This document shows, piece by piece, positions 1-8,165 of a stretch of 28,182 bases of DNA (positions are counted from its first letter, which is position 1; every line of letters begins with the position of its first letter). Both the position numbers and the translations under genes were made by a program. The notes under the pieces are model-generated. The model saw nothing but the letters and a program-made list of their open reading frames with translations. It was not told where the DNA came from and did not search any database. The DNA lies in assembly GCA_964389685.1 (NCBI GenBank), contig CAYMFM010000050.1, forward strand, positions 1-28,182. Reading direction: 5' to 3'. This stretch comes from G020353115 sp964389685. Lineage in GTDB: Bacteria; Bacteroidota; Bacteroidia; Bacteroidales; VadinHA17.

Positions 1-336
1 TGCTTCCGCATAACTATCCCACGGATCATAATGTTCAGGATACGCTTTGATGTTTAACTGGAATACCTTGATGGCCTCATCCAGCCTTCCTTCAAGATCA
101 AGCTCCCATCCCAGGTTGTTTAAAGCATTCCTGCTGAAAATGACGGAATCAGGGAAGGTTTGCTTAACCGCATTATATGTCTCGATAGCCTGATTTATTT
201 TCCCTTCTTTGATCAGACGGATAAAATCTTCTTCAGAGTGAATTTGTATTTGAGAAAAGCACGAAACAATAAAGACTCCGGTAAGGATCAAAATGAGAAA
301 AAAACGTTTTGAAGCCCGATCTGTTAATGTTTTCAT
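1..336 (-). CDS. TPR lipoprotein, 3' end outside the window
   Basis: This reading frame runs from an ATG at 336 to the window edge without a stop (112 codons seen). It begins with basic residues, a hydrophobic stretch (about residues 12-25) and the lipobox I-V-S-C, so Cys26 is probably lipidated and the protein exported. Residues about 35-110 read as tetratricopeptide helices: an NQAIETY repeat, then LGWELDLEGRLDEAIKVFQLN and a following AYPEHYDPWDSYAEA segment. This type of TPR module often sits at the C-terminus of Bacteroidota serine hydrolases and esterases, but here it directly follows the signal peptide, so the protein may be a stand-alone scaffold. It diverges from the response regulator gene at 524. 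A sigma-54-like promoter and an activator-type site array lie upstream, suggesting control by that regulator. The function and the C-terminal half are unknown. Confidence 0.8.
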   Translation of the reverse strand, partial: MKTLTDRASKRFFLILILTGVFIVSCFSQIQIHSEEDFIRLIKEGKINQAIETYNAVKQTFPDSVIFSRNALNNLGWELDLEGRLDEAIKVFQLNIKAYPEHYDPWDSYAEA

Positions 337-367
337 GGAACTATTAGATCAACAACAAAGAATTTTT

Positions 368-384
368 ACCAAGAAGCAGGCCAA
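368..384 (-). promoter_or_regulatory. Candidate sigma-54 promoter for the TPR lipoprotein gene
   Basis: The minus strand reads TTGGCCTGCTTCTTGGT. Against the sigma-54 consensus TTGGCACG-N4-TTGCT it keeps TTGGC, the G before the spacer, TTG and the final T at exact spacing. The -12 base is G instead of C. The predicted start at about 357 would give a 21-nt leader before the ATG at 336. The half-site array at 449-487 lies at -92 to -130, where an NtrC-type activator usually binds. The call is inferred from alignment and geometry only. Confidence 0.5.
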
Positions 385-448
385 ATCTCATAAGTGGCAA
401 ATAATAAATGAGTTAAATTGGATATCGCATTGTTTAACGAAGGGCGAC

Positions 449-487
449 TGTTCATATTCTGAACAATTCATGTACGCATTCTGAACA
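449..487. promoter_or_regulatory. Phased array of TGTTCA/TGAACA half-sites (probable activator binding region)
   Basis: Four hexamers start at 449, 460, 471 and 482, exactly 11 bp apart: TGTTCA, TGAACA, TGTACG and TGAACA. The first pair is a perfect 17-bp inverted repeat with a 5-bp spacer. The second pair copies it 22 bp downstream with two changes in the left arm. An almost identical arrangement lies at 14926-14951 upstream of the FtsX-type permease. The array lies between a divergent lipoprotein gene and the NtrC-family regulator at 524, so binding by that regulator, acting on both directions or only on the lipoprotein promoter, is the simplest reading. Confidence 0.65.
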
Positions 488-523
488 AAAATTTATACAT
501 TTAATCTTAATAACAGGAGTTAT

Positions 524-1891
524 ATGAAAAAAGGGAACATACTGATTGCTGATGACAAGGAGCAAATTCTCACTTCACTATCCATTTTACTGAAGGATGA
601 ATTTAGCACGGTTGATACCCTGCGCAATCCAAACAGGATACCGGAGCTGTTTAACCGGAATACCTATGATGTTGTATTGCTGGACATGAATTTCAAACCG
701 GGTGATTCATCCGGCAACGAAGGGATATTCTGGTTAAAAGAGATCCTGAAGATGGATCCGCATGCGGTGGTCATTATGATCACAGCTTATGGAGATATTG
801 AACTGGCAGTTAAGGCAATAAAACATGGGGCGACCGATTTTATCCCGAAACCCTGGGATCCGGAAAAGCTGTTGATCACTCTGAAAAATGCCTATAATAT
901 GCGAAGATCGAAAATTGAACTGAGTCATATGCGGGAGAAGCAGAACCTGTTGTCGCGGGATATTGACTCCGGTTTCAGGATGATCACAGGAACTTCTGAA
1001 ACGATGATCGGAATTATCAATACGGTGAATAAAGTAGCCCAGACGGATGCCAATGTATTGATCCTTGGTGAGAATGGAACGGGTAAGGAGCTGATAGCCC
1101 GGGAGATTCACCGGAAGTCAAAGCGTGCCCGGAACGTCTTCATCACCGTTGATGTGGCTTCCCTGAGTGAAACCCTGTTTGAAAGTGAGATGTTCGGACA
1201 CCTGAAAGGAGCCTTTACCGATGCGAAGGAAGAGCGGGTTGGACGGTTTGAAATTGCAAATGGCGGCACCCTGTTCCTGGATGAGATTGGGAACCTTTCC
1301 CTTTCCCTGCAGGCAAAGTTATTGCATGTCATTCAGAACCGCCAGGTTACACGGGTGGGATCATCCAGACCCATATCGGTAGATATCCGGCTCATAACGG
1401 CAACCAACAAACCAATCCTGGAAATGGTATCGGATAATACATTCAGGGAGGATCTCTACTACCGGCTGAATACCATAAAAATTGAACTGCCTCCACTCAG
1501 GGAAAGAAAAGAGGATATTCCCTATTTAGCGGAAGCGTTTCTTAAGGAATATGGCCGGAAATATGATAAATCCTTTTTGAAATTTACTTCAAATGCCATG
1601 GATAAACTTTGTTCTTACGCCTGGCCGGGCAATATCCGGGAGTTGAAACATACGGTCGAAAAAGCAGTCATTCTGTGTGAAAACCATTTCCTGAAACCGG
1701 AGGATCTCTATCTTTTCTCAATTGGGAAGGTCAGAACCGGTGAGGAACAATCTTCTAAACTGGCAGATGTTGAACGAAATGCCATTGCACGGGTCTTGGG
1801 TGAATGCAGGGGCAACTACTCAAGGGCTGCCGGAATACTCGATATTTCCCGGACTACACTCTACGCAAAAATTAAAAAATATGGGCTATAA
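524..1891 (+). CDS. NtrC-family sigma-54-dependent response regulator
   Basis: This 455-residue protein has the three modules of the family. The N-terminal receiver (about 1-120) has the acidic pair D10/D11, phosphoacceptor D54, T87 and K109. The sigma-54-interacting AAA+ domain (about 150-390) has Walker A GENGTGKE at 182-189, the sigma-54 contact loop GAFTDA at 229-234 and Walker B ending in D253-E254. A Fis-type helix-turn-helix occupies about 413-455. Family knowledge says phosphorylation by the partner kinase drives assembly of an ATPase ring that opens sigma-54 promoters from sites about 100 bp upstream. An AGGAG ribosome binding site lies 7 nt before the ATG, which supports this start. 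Its stop overlaps the start of the kinase gene. Candidate targets are the TPR lipoprotein and the FtsX-type permease, both preceded by matching site arrays. Confidence 0.95.
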   Translation: MKKGNILIADDKEQILTSLSILLKDEFSTVDTLRNPNRIPELFNRNTYDVVLLDMNFKPGDSSGNEGIFWLKEILKMDPHAVVIMITAYGDIELAVKAIKHGATDFIPKPWDPEKLLITLKNAYNMRRSKIELSHMREKQNLLSRDIDSGFRMITGTSETMIGIINTVNKVAQTDANVLILGENGTGKELIAREIHRKSKRARNVFITVDVASLSETLFESEMFGHLKGAFTDAKEERVGRFEIANGGTLFLDEIGNLSLSLQAKLLHVIQNRQVTRVGSSRPISVDIRLITATNKPILEMVSDNTFREDLYYRLNTIKIELPPLRERKEDIPYLAEAFLKEYGRKYDKSFLKFTSNAMDKLCSYAWPGNIRELKHTVEKAVILCENHFLKPEDLYLFSIGKVRTGEEQSSKLADVERNAIARVLGECRGNYSRAAGILDISRTTLYAKIKKYGL

Positions 1892-3230
1892 CCGATTTTA
1901 CATCAATCTGTTTCTGCATGTTATCCTGATCACATTACTCTCCATGGGTTTTGTTTACTTCCTTTTTGAAACGGGGCAGGTAACAACAGCCCTCTTTTTC
2001 CTTCTATTGATCGCTGTGGTTACCGGAAGACTGATTTTTTACCTGAACCGGACAAACCGGTTACTGGGAATTTATTTTACCTACCTCAATGAGAATGATC
2101 CAACACTTTCCTGGTCTTCTGACTATGTAGAACGAAACTTCAGGGGTCTCAGGATTTCACTTCAGGGCATTATGGAGGAGTTAAAGAAAGTTCGGATTGA
2201 AAAGGAGATACAGGCAAGGTATTTACAAACCATTGTTGACAATGTTGATGCAGGGATCATTACCATAAACAGCTCGGGAAAGATACAACTGATGAATAAA
2301 GCAGCAGTCAGGTTCCTGAATGCTTCATCTATTCTGAATATAGCTGATCTGGACCGGATCCACGGGCAACTCGGAAGCAAATTGAAAGAACTATTGCCTG
2401 GCAGGAGCCTGGTGGAGAAATTTATGGTGAAAGGACAGTTGTACATGTTGTCAATGAAAGCAACAAAAATGGTAAGCCAGGGAGAGGAATACACCATCTT
2501 TACCTTGCACGATATCAGAAACCAGATGGAAGAACAGGAAATCAACTCATGGAAGAAGTTAATCCGGGTCATTACCCATGAGATCATGAATTCCATTACA
2601 CCAATCACCACCCTGACCCTTGCTATCAGAAAAAAACTGACCGGGACAAAAAAGGGGAAGAGTAAAACGGAGATCCGTAACGATGATATCGATGTAGCGC
2701 TTTCGAGCACAGAAATCATTGAGGAACGAAGCAAAGGACTGATCCATTTTATTGACAAGTACAGGAAAATCACCAAACTTCCTCCGCTTCAACTTACCAG
2801 TTGTGATATCCAGGAATTGTTCGAACGGATCAGGCTGCTATTTATAGAACAATTGAATGAGAACAACATTGAATTGTTGACAGAGATTCACCAGACCAAA
2901 ACGTTTAAAAGCGATCCACAACTGGTTGAACAGGTATTGATCAACCTGGTGAAAAACTCCATTGAAGCATTTGAGGGACAACCCCATCCTCAGATTATCC
3001 TGAAGAGTCTTTATGATAAGGACCAGCGTATTGTGATTTCGGTCATGGATAACGGAGCCGGTATACCGGAAGAAAACCGGGAAGAGATCTTTGTTCCTTT
3101 TTTTACCACCAAAGACGATGGCTCAGGCATTGGTCTGAATGTTTGTCGCCAGATCATGCGACTGCATAAGGGTGAGATCTTTGTAACCTCCGAGGAGGAT
3201 AGGGGAACAACGGTAAACCTGGTTTTTTGA
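1881..3230 (+). CDS. Membrane histidine kinase with PAS domain, partner of the upstream regulator
   Basis: The open frame extends further upstream, but the ATG at 1881, overlapping the regulator stop by 11 bp, puts the membrane segments at the N-terminus and is the likely start (449 residues). Two transmembrane helices (about 8-28 and 34-52) are separated by only a few residues, so there is almost no periplasmic sensor. A PAS-like domain follows (about 105-205). The kinase core has H-box ITHEIMNSITP with His233, N-box LVKNSIEAF with Asn359, G1 box DNGAGIP at about 390, an F-box FVPFFTTK, and G2 box GSGIGL at about 414. It resembles NtrY/AtoS-type kinases that pair with sigma-54 regulators. 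Translational coupling supports the pairing. The signal is unknown and is probably sensed in the membrane or through the PAS domain. Confidence 0.93.
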   Translation: MGYNRFYINLFLHVILITLLSMGFVYFLFETGQVTTALFFLLLIAVVTGRLIFYLNRTNRLLGIYFTYLNENDPTLSWSSDYVERNFRGLRISLQGIMEELKKVRIEKEIQARYLQTIVDNVDAGIITINSSGKIQLMNKAAVRFLNASSILNIADLDRIHGQLGSKLKELLPGRSLVEKFMVKGQLYMLSMKATKMVSQGEEYTIFTLHDIRNQMEEQEINSWKKLIRVITHEIMNSITPITTLTLAIRKKLTGTKKGKSKTEIRNDDIDVALSSTEIIEERSKGLIHFIDKYRKITKLPPLQLTSCDIQELFERIRLLFIEQLNENNIELLTEIHQTKTFKSDPQLVEQVLINLVKNSIEAFEGQPHPQIILKSLYDKDQRIVISVMDNGAGIPEENREEIFVPFFTTKDDGSGIGLNVCRQIMRLHKGEIFVTSEEDRGTTVNLVF

Positions 3231-3374
3231 TCCTTCTCTATGTGTGGCTTATGGTTACCATCATTGTGGCGCCATGCAGGATCAATGAATTTATGAAATT
3301 ATCCACTATGTAGAGTTTGTCACCAATGAATAAATCAGTATTTTAATAACCTGAACTCACTAAATTATTCTAAT

Positions 3375-3785
3375 ATGAAACAAAAAATGAGATTACCAAA
3401 GAAAAGAAAACTATCCCTTATGGGATTAACTATCTGTTTATTTATGATTTTCCAAATGACCATTACAGCCCAGGACCAGGCATCCCGGTTTGTTGGCAAA
3501 TGGGAAAGGATTATCAATGGATCGACAATGACCCTCTCCTTTGATGCGGAAAAGAATTACAAAGTTGATTTCAATAGCGATGGGAATATTGAGGTTTTTG
3601 GATCATTCGTGATCGAGAATGATACCATTACCTTTAACGATAAGCCCGGAGGTTATGCAGTAAGAGAACCTGGGGTTTATACCTTCCTGGTCGAAAAGGG
3701 CAACGTCACCTTTACCATTGTGGATGATCCCTCGGATGGGAGATCGGGATTATTAGCAGGTACCTGGACAAAAGCGCAGGATTGA
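3375..3785 (+). CDS. Small secreted protein, lipocalin-like beta fold suspected
   Basis: I do not recognise a named family. The 136-residue product starts with a basic, hydrophobic signal segment (about 9-32), with probable cleavage after T-I-T-A, leaving a mature domain of about 104 residues. The mature part opens with FVGKWER and closes with LAGTWTKAQ, the G-x-W pattern seen at strand ends of small lipocalin-like domains. It is rich in alternating hydrophobic and polar residues typical of beta strands and has no cysteines. A second ATG four codons later could also serve. It lies 145 bp after the kinase gene and 31 bp before the S9 peptidase gene, so it may share a transcript with the peptidase. 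Secretion is well supported; the fold is a guess. Confidence 0.75.
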   Translation: MKQKMRLPKKRKLSLMGLTICLFMIFQMTITAQDQASRFVGKWERIINGSTMTLSFDAEKNYKVDFNSDGNIEVFGSFVIENDTITFNDKPGGYAVREPGVYTFLVEKGNVTFTIVDDPSDGRSGLLAGTWTKAQD

Positions 3786-3816
3786 ATTATTTTTAAATCG
3801 TTAACCATTCACAATT

Positions 3817-6024
3817 ATGAAAAGAACATTCCTTTTAATCTGCCTCATTGCGGTAACTGTTTTTGTTTCCGGGCAAAAAATTCCCTTTACCATTCAGGAT
3901 GCAATCAATGTAAAATCATTGAGCATTAGCGACCTTACTGAAGATGGGAAATACATCGCAGGTAACATCCAATCCCGTACAGACCGCATGAACATTGACC
4001 ATAAACGATTTGGGGACCCCAATTATGTCAGTCCCTATACCAGTCAACCGGTTATCATTAACTCAGAAACCGGTGAAACCTATCCCATACTCAACCATTC
4101 CGTAATTGTAAGGGGACTTTCATTTTCCCCTGATGACAAAGTCCTGGCTTTGTTACTGTATGATAATGAACAGTTCAATCTCCAGCTGTTTGAATTAGCC
4201 AGCAGAAAACTGAAGAAAATAAAGATACGAAGTGAGTTGAAGATTGCTTCCAATTCTGGACTGGAATGGTTACCGGATGGGAAAAGGGTTATTTTGTCAT
4301 TTCGGGAAAAGGATTGGGCTTCAACAGCTGACTCAATGTTCACTGAAGCAACAACCGGCCCGATAACGGTTTATGATTCTGAACGACCCTTCCTGAAATG
4401 GGACGAGATCAGCAATTTCTCATCGCTTGCAACGATTGCGATCGTTGATGTCAAGTCAGGTGTGGTAACGAACCTTCTTCCGGAAGGCAGCTATTCCGGA
4501 TTATCTGTCTCAGCCGCAGGTGATTTGCTATCTTTAATCGGGTATACTCCGAAAAAGACAGTGTATGATAGAAAAGGTGGAACTGATTATGAATTGTTCA
4601 TGGTGGATCTGAAGGATCCTGAAAACAAAACCACCCTCATAGAAAAAACAGAAGAACGGATTAGCGTCCGATGGAATAAAGATAATACAGCCTATGCATT
4701 CATTGATTCAAACCAGGTATTTGTTCGTTCCCTATATGAAGATTCAGCCCGGCAGATCTCTTCGGATACGACAGAGGTTATTAAGAAAGATACCACGGAA
4801 GTCAAATTTTCTGTTAACCGTTGGAGCCCGGATGGACAATATGTTCTGGCCTCCTCCAAAACAGGCTATTGGCTAATTGATGCGGATACAAAAGAGATGA
4901 AGCTTATATTTGAATTCCCGGAAGATAAGGAAAAAGCACCTGATAAAAACATCATTGACTGGAGTCCGGATGGTAACTGCTTGTATATGAGCTATTCAGC
5001 GAAGGACAAGTGGGAAAGGGGTATCCTTAGGTATGATATTTCTTCTGGTGTTGAACAGGAGCTGCTTATCAATGACAATCTTTATTCCAGGTGGAGCATG
5101 TCAGAAGATGGCAACCGCTTCTTCTACCAGTTTTCGGATGGGGATCAACCGTTTGACCTCTACGTCGCCGATCCTGGTTTTAAAGAACAAAAAAGATTAA
5201 CCAACCTGAATCCCTGGATTGAAGATAGGACATTAACCCGGAGCGAATTGATCAAATACAGGGATGCCGATGGTAAGGAATTGAATGGGATACTCTATTA
5301 TCCCGTGAATTACGAACCGGGCAAGAAGTACCCGTTGGTTTGTGAGATCTATGAGAATTTTTTCAACAACGGGTACAGTATGTCGATGAATATTATTGCC
5401 AATGCCGGTTATTTTGGTTTCAAACCTTCTGTTAACCTGATCCAGGGATATCCCGGTGAGGCATGGATAAAGGGAGTAACTGCCGGGATCAATAAACTGA
5501 TCGATATGGATCTGGTGGATCCGGAAAAATTGGGAGTACACGGAACGAGCTATGGTGGATATGCTACCTCTTTGCTTATATCGCAAACAGACCGGTTTGC
5601 AGCAGCCATCAATATATCCGGTAAGACCAACATCATTAGCTTTCTTGGCGATAGCCCACGCATCGGGACAAGAAACTATGCTGCAGCAGAAGTTGGACAG
5701 GACAGGATCGGAGAGTCCCTCTGGGATGCTCCAATGAAGTATTTTGCCACTTCAGCCGTCCTTTTTGCTGACAGGATCAATACACCCCATCTTCTGCTGA
5801 CCGGTGAAGCAGACTGGAATGTTCCGGCACTGAATACCCGGGAGATCTATTACGCTATGCGGCGTCTCGGGAAAAAGGCTGTATGGGTAAATTATTACAA
5901 CGGTGGACACGGTGCAGGTGCTTCCAGTAACGAAAGCGATTTTTATGATCACTGGAATAGAATCCTCGACTGGTATGAAACGCATTTTGAAAAGGAGGAA
6001 ACCGATAAGAAAACAGATCATTGA
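3817..6024 (+). CDS. Secreted S9 family prolyl oligopeptidase-type serine peptidase
   Basis: This is a 735-residue protein with a cleavable-type signal (about 1-20). An N-terminal beta-propeller region (about 30-480) contains repeated WSPDG-type blades. The C-terminal alpha/beta-hydrolase domain (about 490-725) contains the nucleophile motif HGTSYGGY with Ser578, the acid in GEADWNVP with Asp666, and the histidine in NGGHGAG with His698, so the triad is complete. Length and order match the S9 family (dipeptidyl- and acylaminoacyl-peptidases), which trim peptides entering the propeller. The likely location is the periplasm or outer membrane, serving peptide scavenging. The GH127-type gene follows after a 19-bp gap and the small secreted protein precedes it by 31 bp. 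The exact exo-specificity cannot be read from the sequence. Confidence 0.93.
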   Translation: MKRTFLLICLIAVTVFVSGQKIPFTIQDAINVKSLSISDLTEDGKYIAGNIQSRTDRMNIDHKRFGDPNYVSPYTSQPVIINSETGETYPILNHSVIVRGLSFSPDDKVLALLLYDNEQFNLQLFELASRKLKKIKIRSELKIASNSGLEWLPDGKRVILSFREKDWASTADSMFTEATTGPITVYDSERPFLKWDEISNFSSLATIAIVDVKSGVVTNLLPEGSYSGLSVSAAGDLLSLIGYTPKKTVYDRKGGTDYELFMVDLKDPENKTTLIEKTEERISVRWNKDNTAYAFIDSNQVFVRSLYEDSARQISSDTTEVIKKDTTEVKFSVNRWSPDGQYVLASSKTGYWLIDADTKEMKLIFEFPEDKEKAPDKNIIDWSPDGNCLYMSYSAKDKWERGILRYDISSGVEQELLINDNLYSRWSMSEDGNRFFYQFSDGDQPFDLYVADPGFKEQKRLTNLNPWIEDRTLTRSELIKYRDADGKELNGILYYPVNYEPGKKYPLVCEIYENFFNNGYSMSMNIIANAGYFGFKPSVNLIQGYPGEAWIKGVTAGINKLIDMDLVDPEKLGVHGTSYGGYATSLLISQTDRFAAAINISGKTNIISFLGDSPRIGTRNYAAAEVGQDRIGESLWDAPMKYFATSAVLFADRINTPHLLLTGEADWNVPALNTREIYYAMRRLGKKAVWVNYYNGGHGAGASSNESDFYDHWNRILDWYETHFEKEETDKKTDH

Positions 6025-6043
6025 AACATAACACTTGAATATC

Positions 6044-8080
6044 ATGAAGAAATGGATCATTTTAAGCGGAATCATTGCATTCGTAACGATGAGTTGTACT
6101 GAAAATACTGCAATAACTACCACTGATTTACCGGACACAATGCAGACCAATGATTATTATGTCGGGAACCGGGAGCCCCTGGTAAACACTCCCTTTATCA
6201 AATTGCCCATCGGGTCAGTCAAACCAAAGGGCTGGATTCTGAAGCAGCTTGAACTGCAGGCTGACGGTTATTTCGGACACCTGGGGGAGATCAGCCGGTT
6301 CCTGGTGAAGGAGAATAATGCCTGGCTGGATTTCTCCGGCGAAGGGGATCATGGATGGGAAGAACCGGTTTACTGGCTGAAAGGATATAGCAATACCGCT
6401 TATTTACTGGGAAGGGAGGATATGATTGAAGAGACAAAAGTATGGATCGAGGCGGCGCTGAACAGTCAAAAACCGGATGGCTGGTTTGGACCGGATCGTG
6501 AACGTACAGGTGCTGCCACCCGCCTGACTGGCAGGGATGACCTGTGGCCCAACATGATCATGTTGTTTTGTCTCCAGGATTATTATGACTACACCGGAGA
6601 TGAACGGGTTGTTGAACTGATGACAAACTATTTCAACTATCTGGATACCATACCGGACGAGAGATTCCTCCTGGGGTACTGGCCCGCTAACCGCGGAGGA
6701 GATCTTCTCTACAGCGTTTACTGGCTCTATAACCGGACGGGCCAGGAATCACTACTCGGCCTGGCAGAAAAGGTGCACCGAAATTCGGTGAACTGGACGG
6801 ACGGAATTGCAAACTGGCACAATGTCAACATGTCTCAGTCCTTTGGAGAACCCACTACCTATTACATGCAGTCGAAGGATGAAAAACATCGGATTGCTTC
6901 AGACCGGAATTACCGGGAAATCAGGAAGCTGTATGGTCAGGTTCCCGGGGGAATGTTCGGCAGTGATGAGAATTGCAGGGAGGGTTATACTGATCCACGG
7001 CAGGCAATAGAAACCTGTGGCATGGTTGAGATGATGCTTTCAGCGGAACTGCTTCTCCGCATTACCGGTGATCCGGTTTGGGCCGATCGTTGCGAGGATG
7101 TAGCATTTAACTCCTATCCTGCAGCCCTCACTGCAGATTTGAAAGCCCTGCGGTACCTTACTTCTCCCAACCTGGTTCAATCGGATAGCAAATCCAAAAG
7201 CCCGGGAGTAGAAAATGGAGGGCCGATGTTCCATATGAATCCGCACATACACCGCTGCTGTCAGCATAACCAGGGGCACGGATGGCCCTATTATGCACAA
7301 AACCTCTGGCTGGCTACTTCAGATAATGGATTGGCTGCAGTGCTCTATTCCGAATGTGAGGTTAAAGCCAGGGTTGGAGACGGGACACTGGTCACCATTA
7401 CCGAGAGAACACATTATCCTTTTGATGAAGAGATCAGCCTGGAGATCACAGCAGAATCAGCGGTTGAGTTCCCACTTTATCTGAGGGTTCCCGGATGGTG
7501 CGATCATCCACGGGTGTTGGTGAACGGGAAACAGAAAACCTTTGCTTCCGACCGGAAAAATTACATCAGGATTAACCGTACCTGGAGTTCAAGCGACCGG
7601 GTCACCATCTCCCTTCCAATGGATATCCGAATCAGAACCTGGGTTGACAACCACAACAGTGCTTCGATTGACAGGGGACCCTTAACCTATTCACTGAAAA
7701 TCGGGGAGGAGTATGTAAGAGAGGGAGGGACCGATGAATGGCCCGCCTGGGAGATCTATCCGACCACTCCATGGAACTATGGCCTGGTACTGGATGATTC
7801 CAATGTTGCCGGATCGTTTGAATTCGTTCAAAAGGATTGGCCGGCTGATAATGTACCATTCACCCATGAGCATGTTCCCCTCGAACTGAAAGCACAGGGG
7901 AAACGAATTCCGCAATGGCAGATGGATTCCCTCAACCTGGTCGGTTTGCTGCAAGACAGCCCGGTAAAATCGGATCAGCCCGAAGAACAGATCACCCTGA
8001 TCCCGATGGGAGCCGCACGATTACGGATTTCATCCTTTCCGGTCATTAGGGAAGGAGAGGAGGCGAAGGAGTGGAAGTGA
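6044..8080 (+). CDS. GH127-type (DUF1680) glycoside hydrolase lipoprotein, putative beta-L-arabinofuranosidase
   Basis: The open frame could begin at a TTG at 6035, but the ATG at 6044 starts directly at the signal peptide and is preferred (678 residues). The signal ends in T-M-S-C, so Cys18 is a probable lipidation site. The body matches the GH127/DUF1680 (alpha/alpha)6-barrel family. A VKPKGWILKQL segment lies near the N-terminus, and ETCGMVEMM (Glu323, Cys325) and HRCCQHNQGHGWP (Cys405, Cys406) give the Glu plus three Cys set that, in characterised beta-L-arabinofuranosidases, binds zinc and supplies the cysteine nucleophile. The family removes terminal L-arabinofuranose and related sugars from plant or microbial glycans. 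No SusC/SusD pair or other carbohydrate enzyme is adjacent, so this is not an obvious polysaccharide utilisation locus. The substrate is uncertain. Confidence 0.88.
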   Translation: MKKWIILSGIIAFVTMSCTENTAITTTDLPDTMQTNDYYVGNREPLVNTPFIKLPIGSVKPKGWILKQLELQADGYFGHLGEISRFLVKENNAWLDFSGEGDHGWEEPVYWLKGYSNTAYLLGREDMIEETKVWIEAALNSQKPDGWFGPDRERTGAATRLTGRDDLWPNMIMLFCLQDYYDYTGDERVVELMTNYFNYLDTIPDERFLLGYWPANRGGDLLYSVYWLYNRTGQESLLGLAEKVHRNSVNWTDGIANWHNVNMSQSFGEPTTYYMQSKDEKHRIASDRNYREIRKLYGQVPGGMFGSDENCREGYTDPRQAIETCGMVEMMLSAELLLRITGDPVWADRCEDVAFNSYPAALTADLKALRYLTSPNLVQSDSKSKSPGVENGGPMFHMNPHIHRCCQHNQGHGWPYYAQNLWLATSDNGLAAVLYSECEVKARVGDGTLVTITERTHYPFDEEISLEITAESAVEFPLYLRVPGWCDHPRVLVNGKQKTFASDRKNYIRINRTWSSSDRVTISLPMDIRIRTWVDNHNSASIDRGPLTYSLKIGEEYVREGGTDEWPAWEIYPTTPWNYGLVLDDSNVAGSFEFVQKDWPADNVPFTHEHVPLELKAQGKRIPQWQMDSLNLVGLLQDSPVKSDQPEEQITLIPMGAARLRISSFPVIREGEEAKEWK

Positions 8081-8096
8081 TCATAAATCGTTAATC

Positions 8097-8140
8097 CCTG
8101 CCTGAGGCAGGCGGCATTATTTTACAGGGCTGGCGGATCG
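8097..8140. repeat. GC-rich intergenic palindrome and dispersed 12-mer
   Basis: CCTGCCTGAGGCAGG (8097-8111) is a 7-bp stem around a single base, just after the GH127 gene. The word GCTGGCGGATCG at 8129-8140 recurs exactly at 15246-15257 inside the MITE-like element. Similar CCTGCC/GGCAGG palindromes occur at 25561-25700. This looks like one family of dispersed extragenic repeats. The short palindrome could also help termination, though it has no T tract. Confidence 0.5.
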
Positions 8141-8165
8141 GGATACGACTTTGGGAGTACTAATA

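Noticed and set aside
418..434. Possible sigma-54 promoter for the regulator gene itself (TTGG and TTG at proper spacing on the plus strand)
   Set aside because: The bases after TTGG do not match CACG, and the half-site array would lie downstream of the predicted start; it is much weaker than the two minus-strand matches.
293..484. Open frame of 63 codons on the plus strand
   Set aside because: It overlaps the signal-peptide end of the TPR lipoprotein gene and the promoter and array region on the other strand; composition is not protein-like and it has no ribosome binding site.
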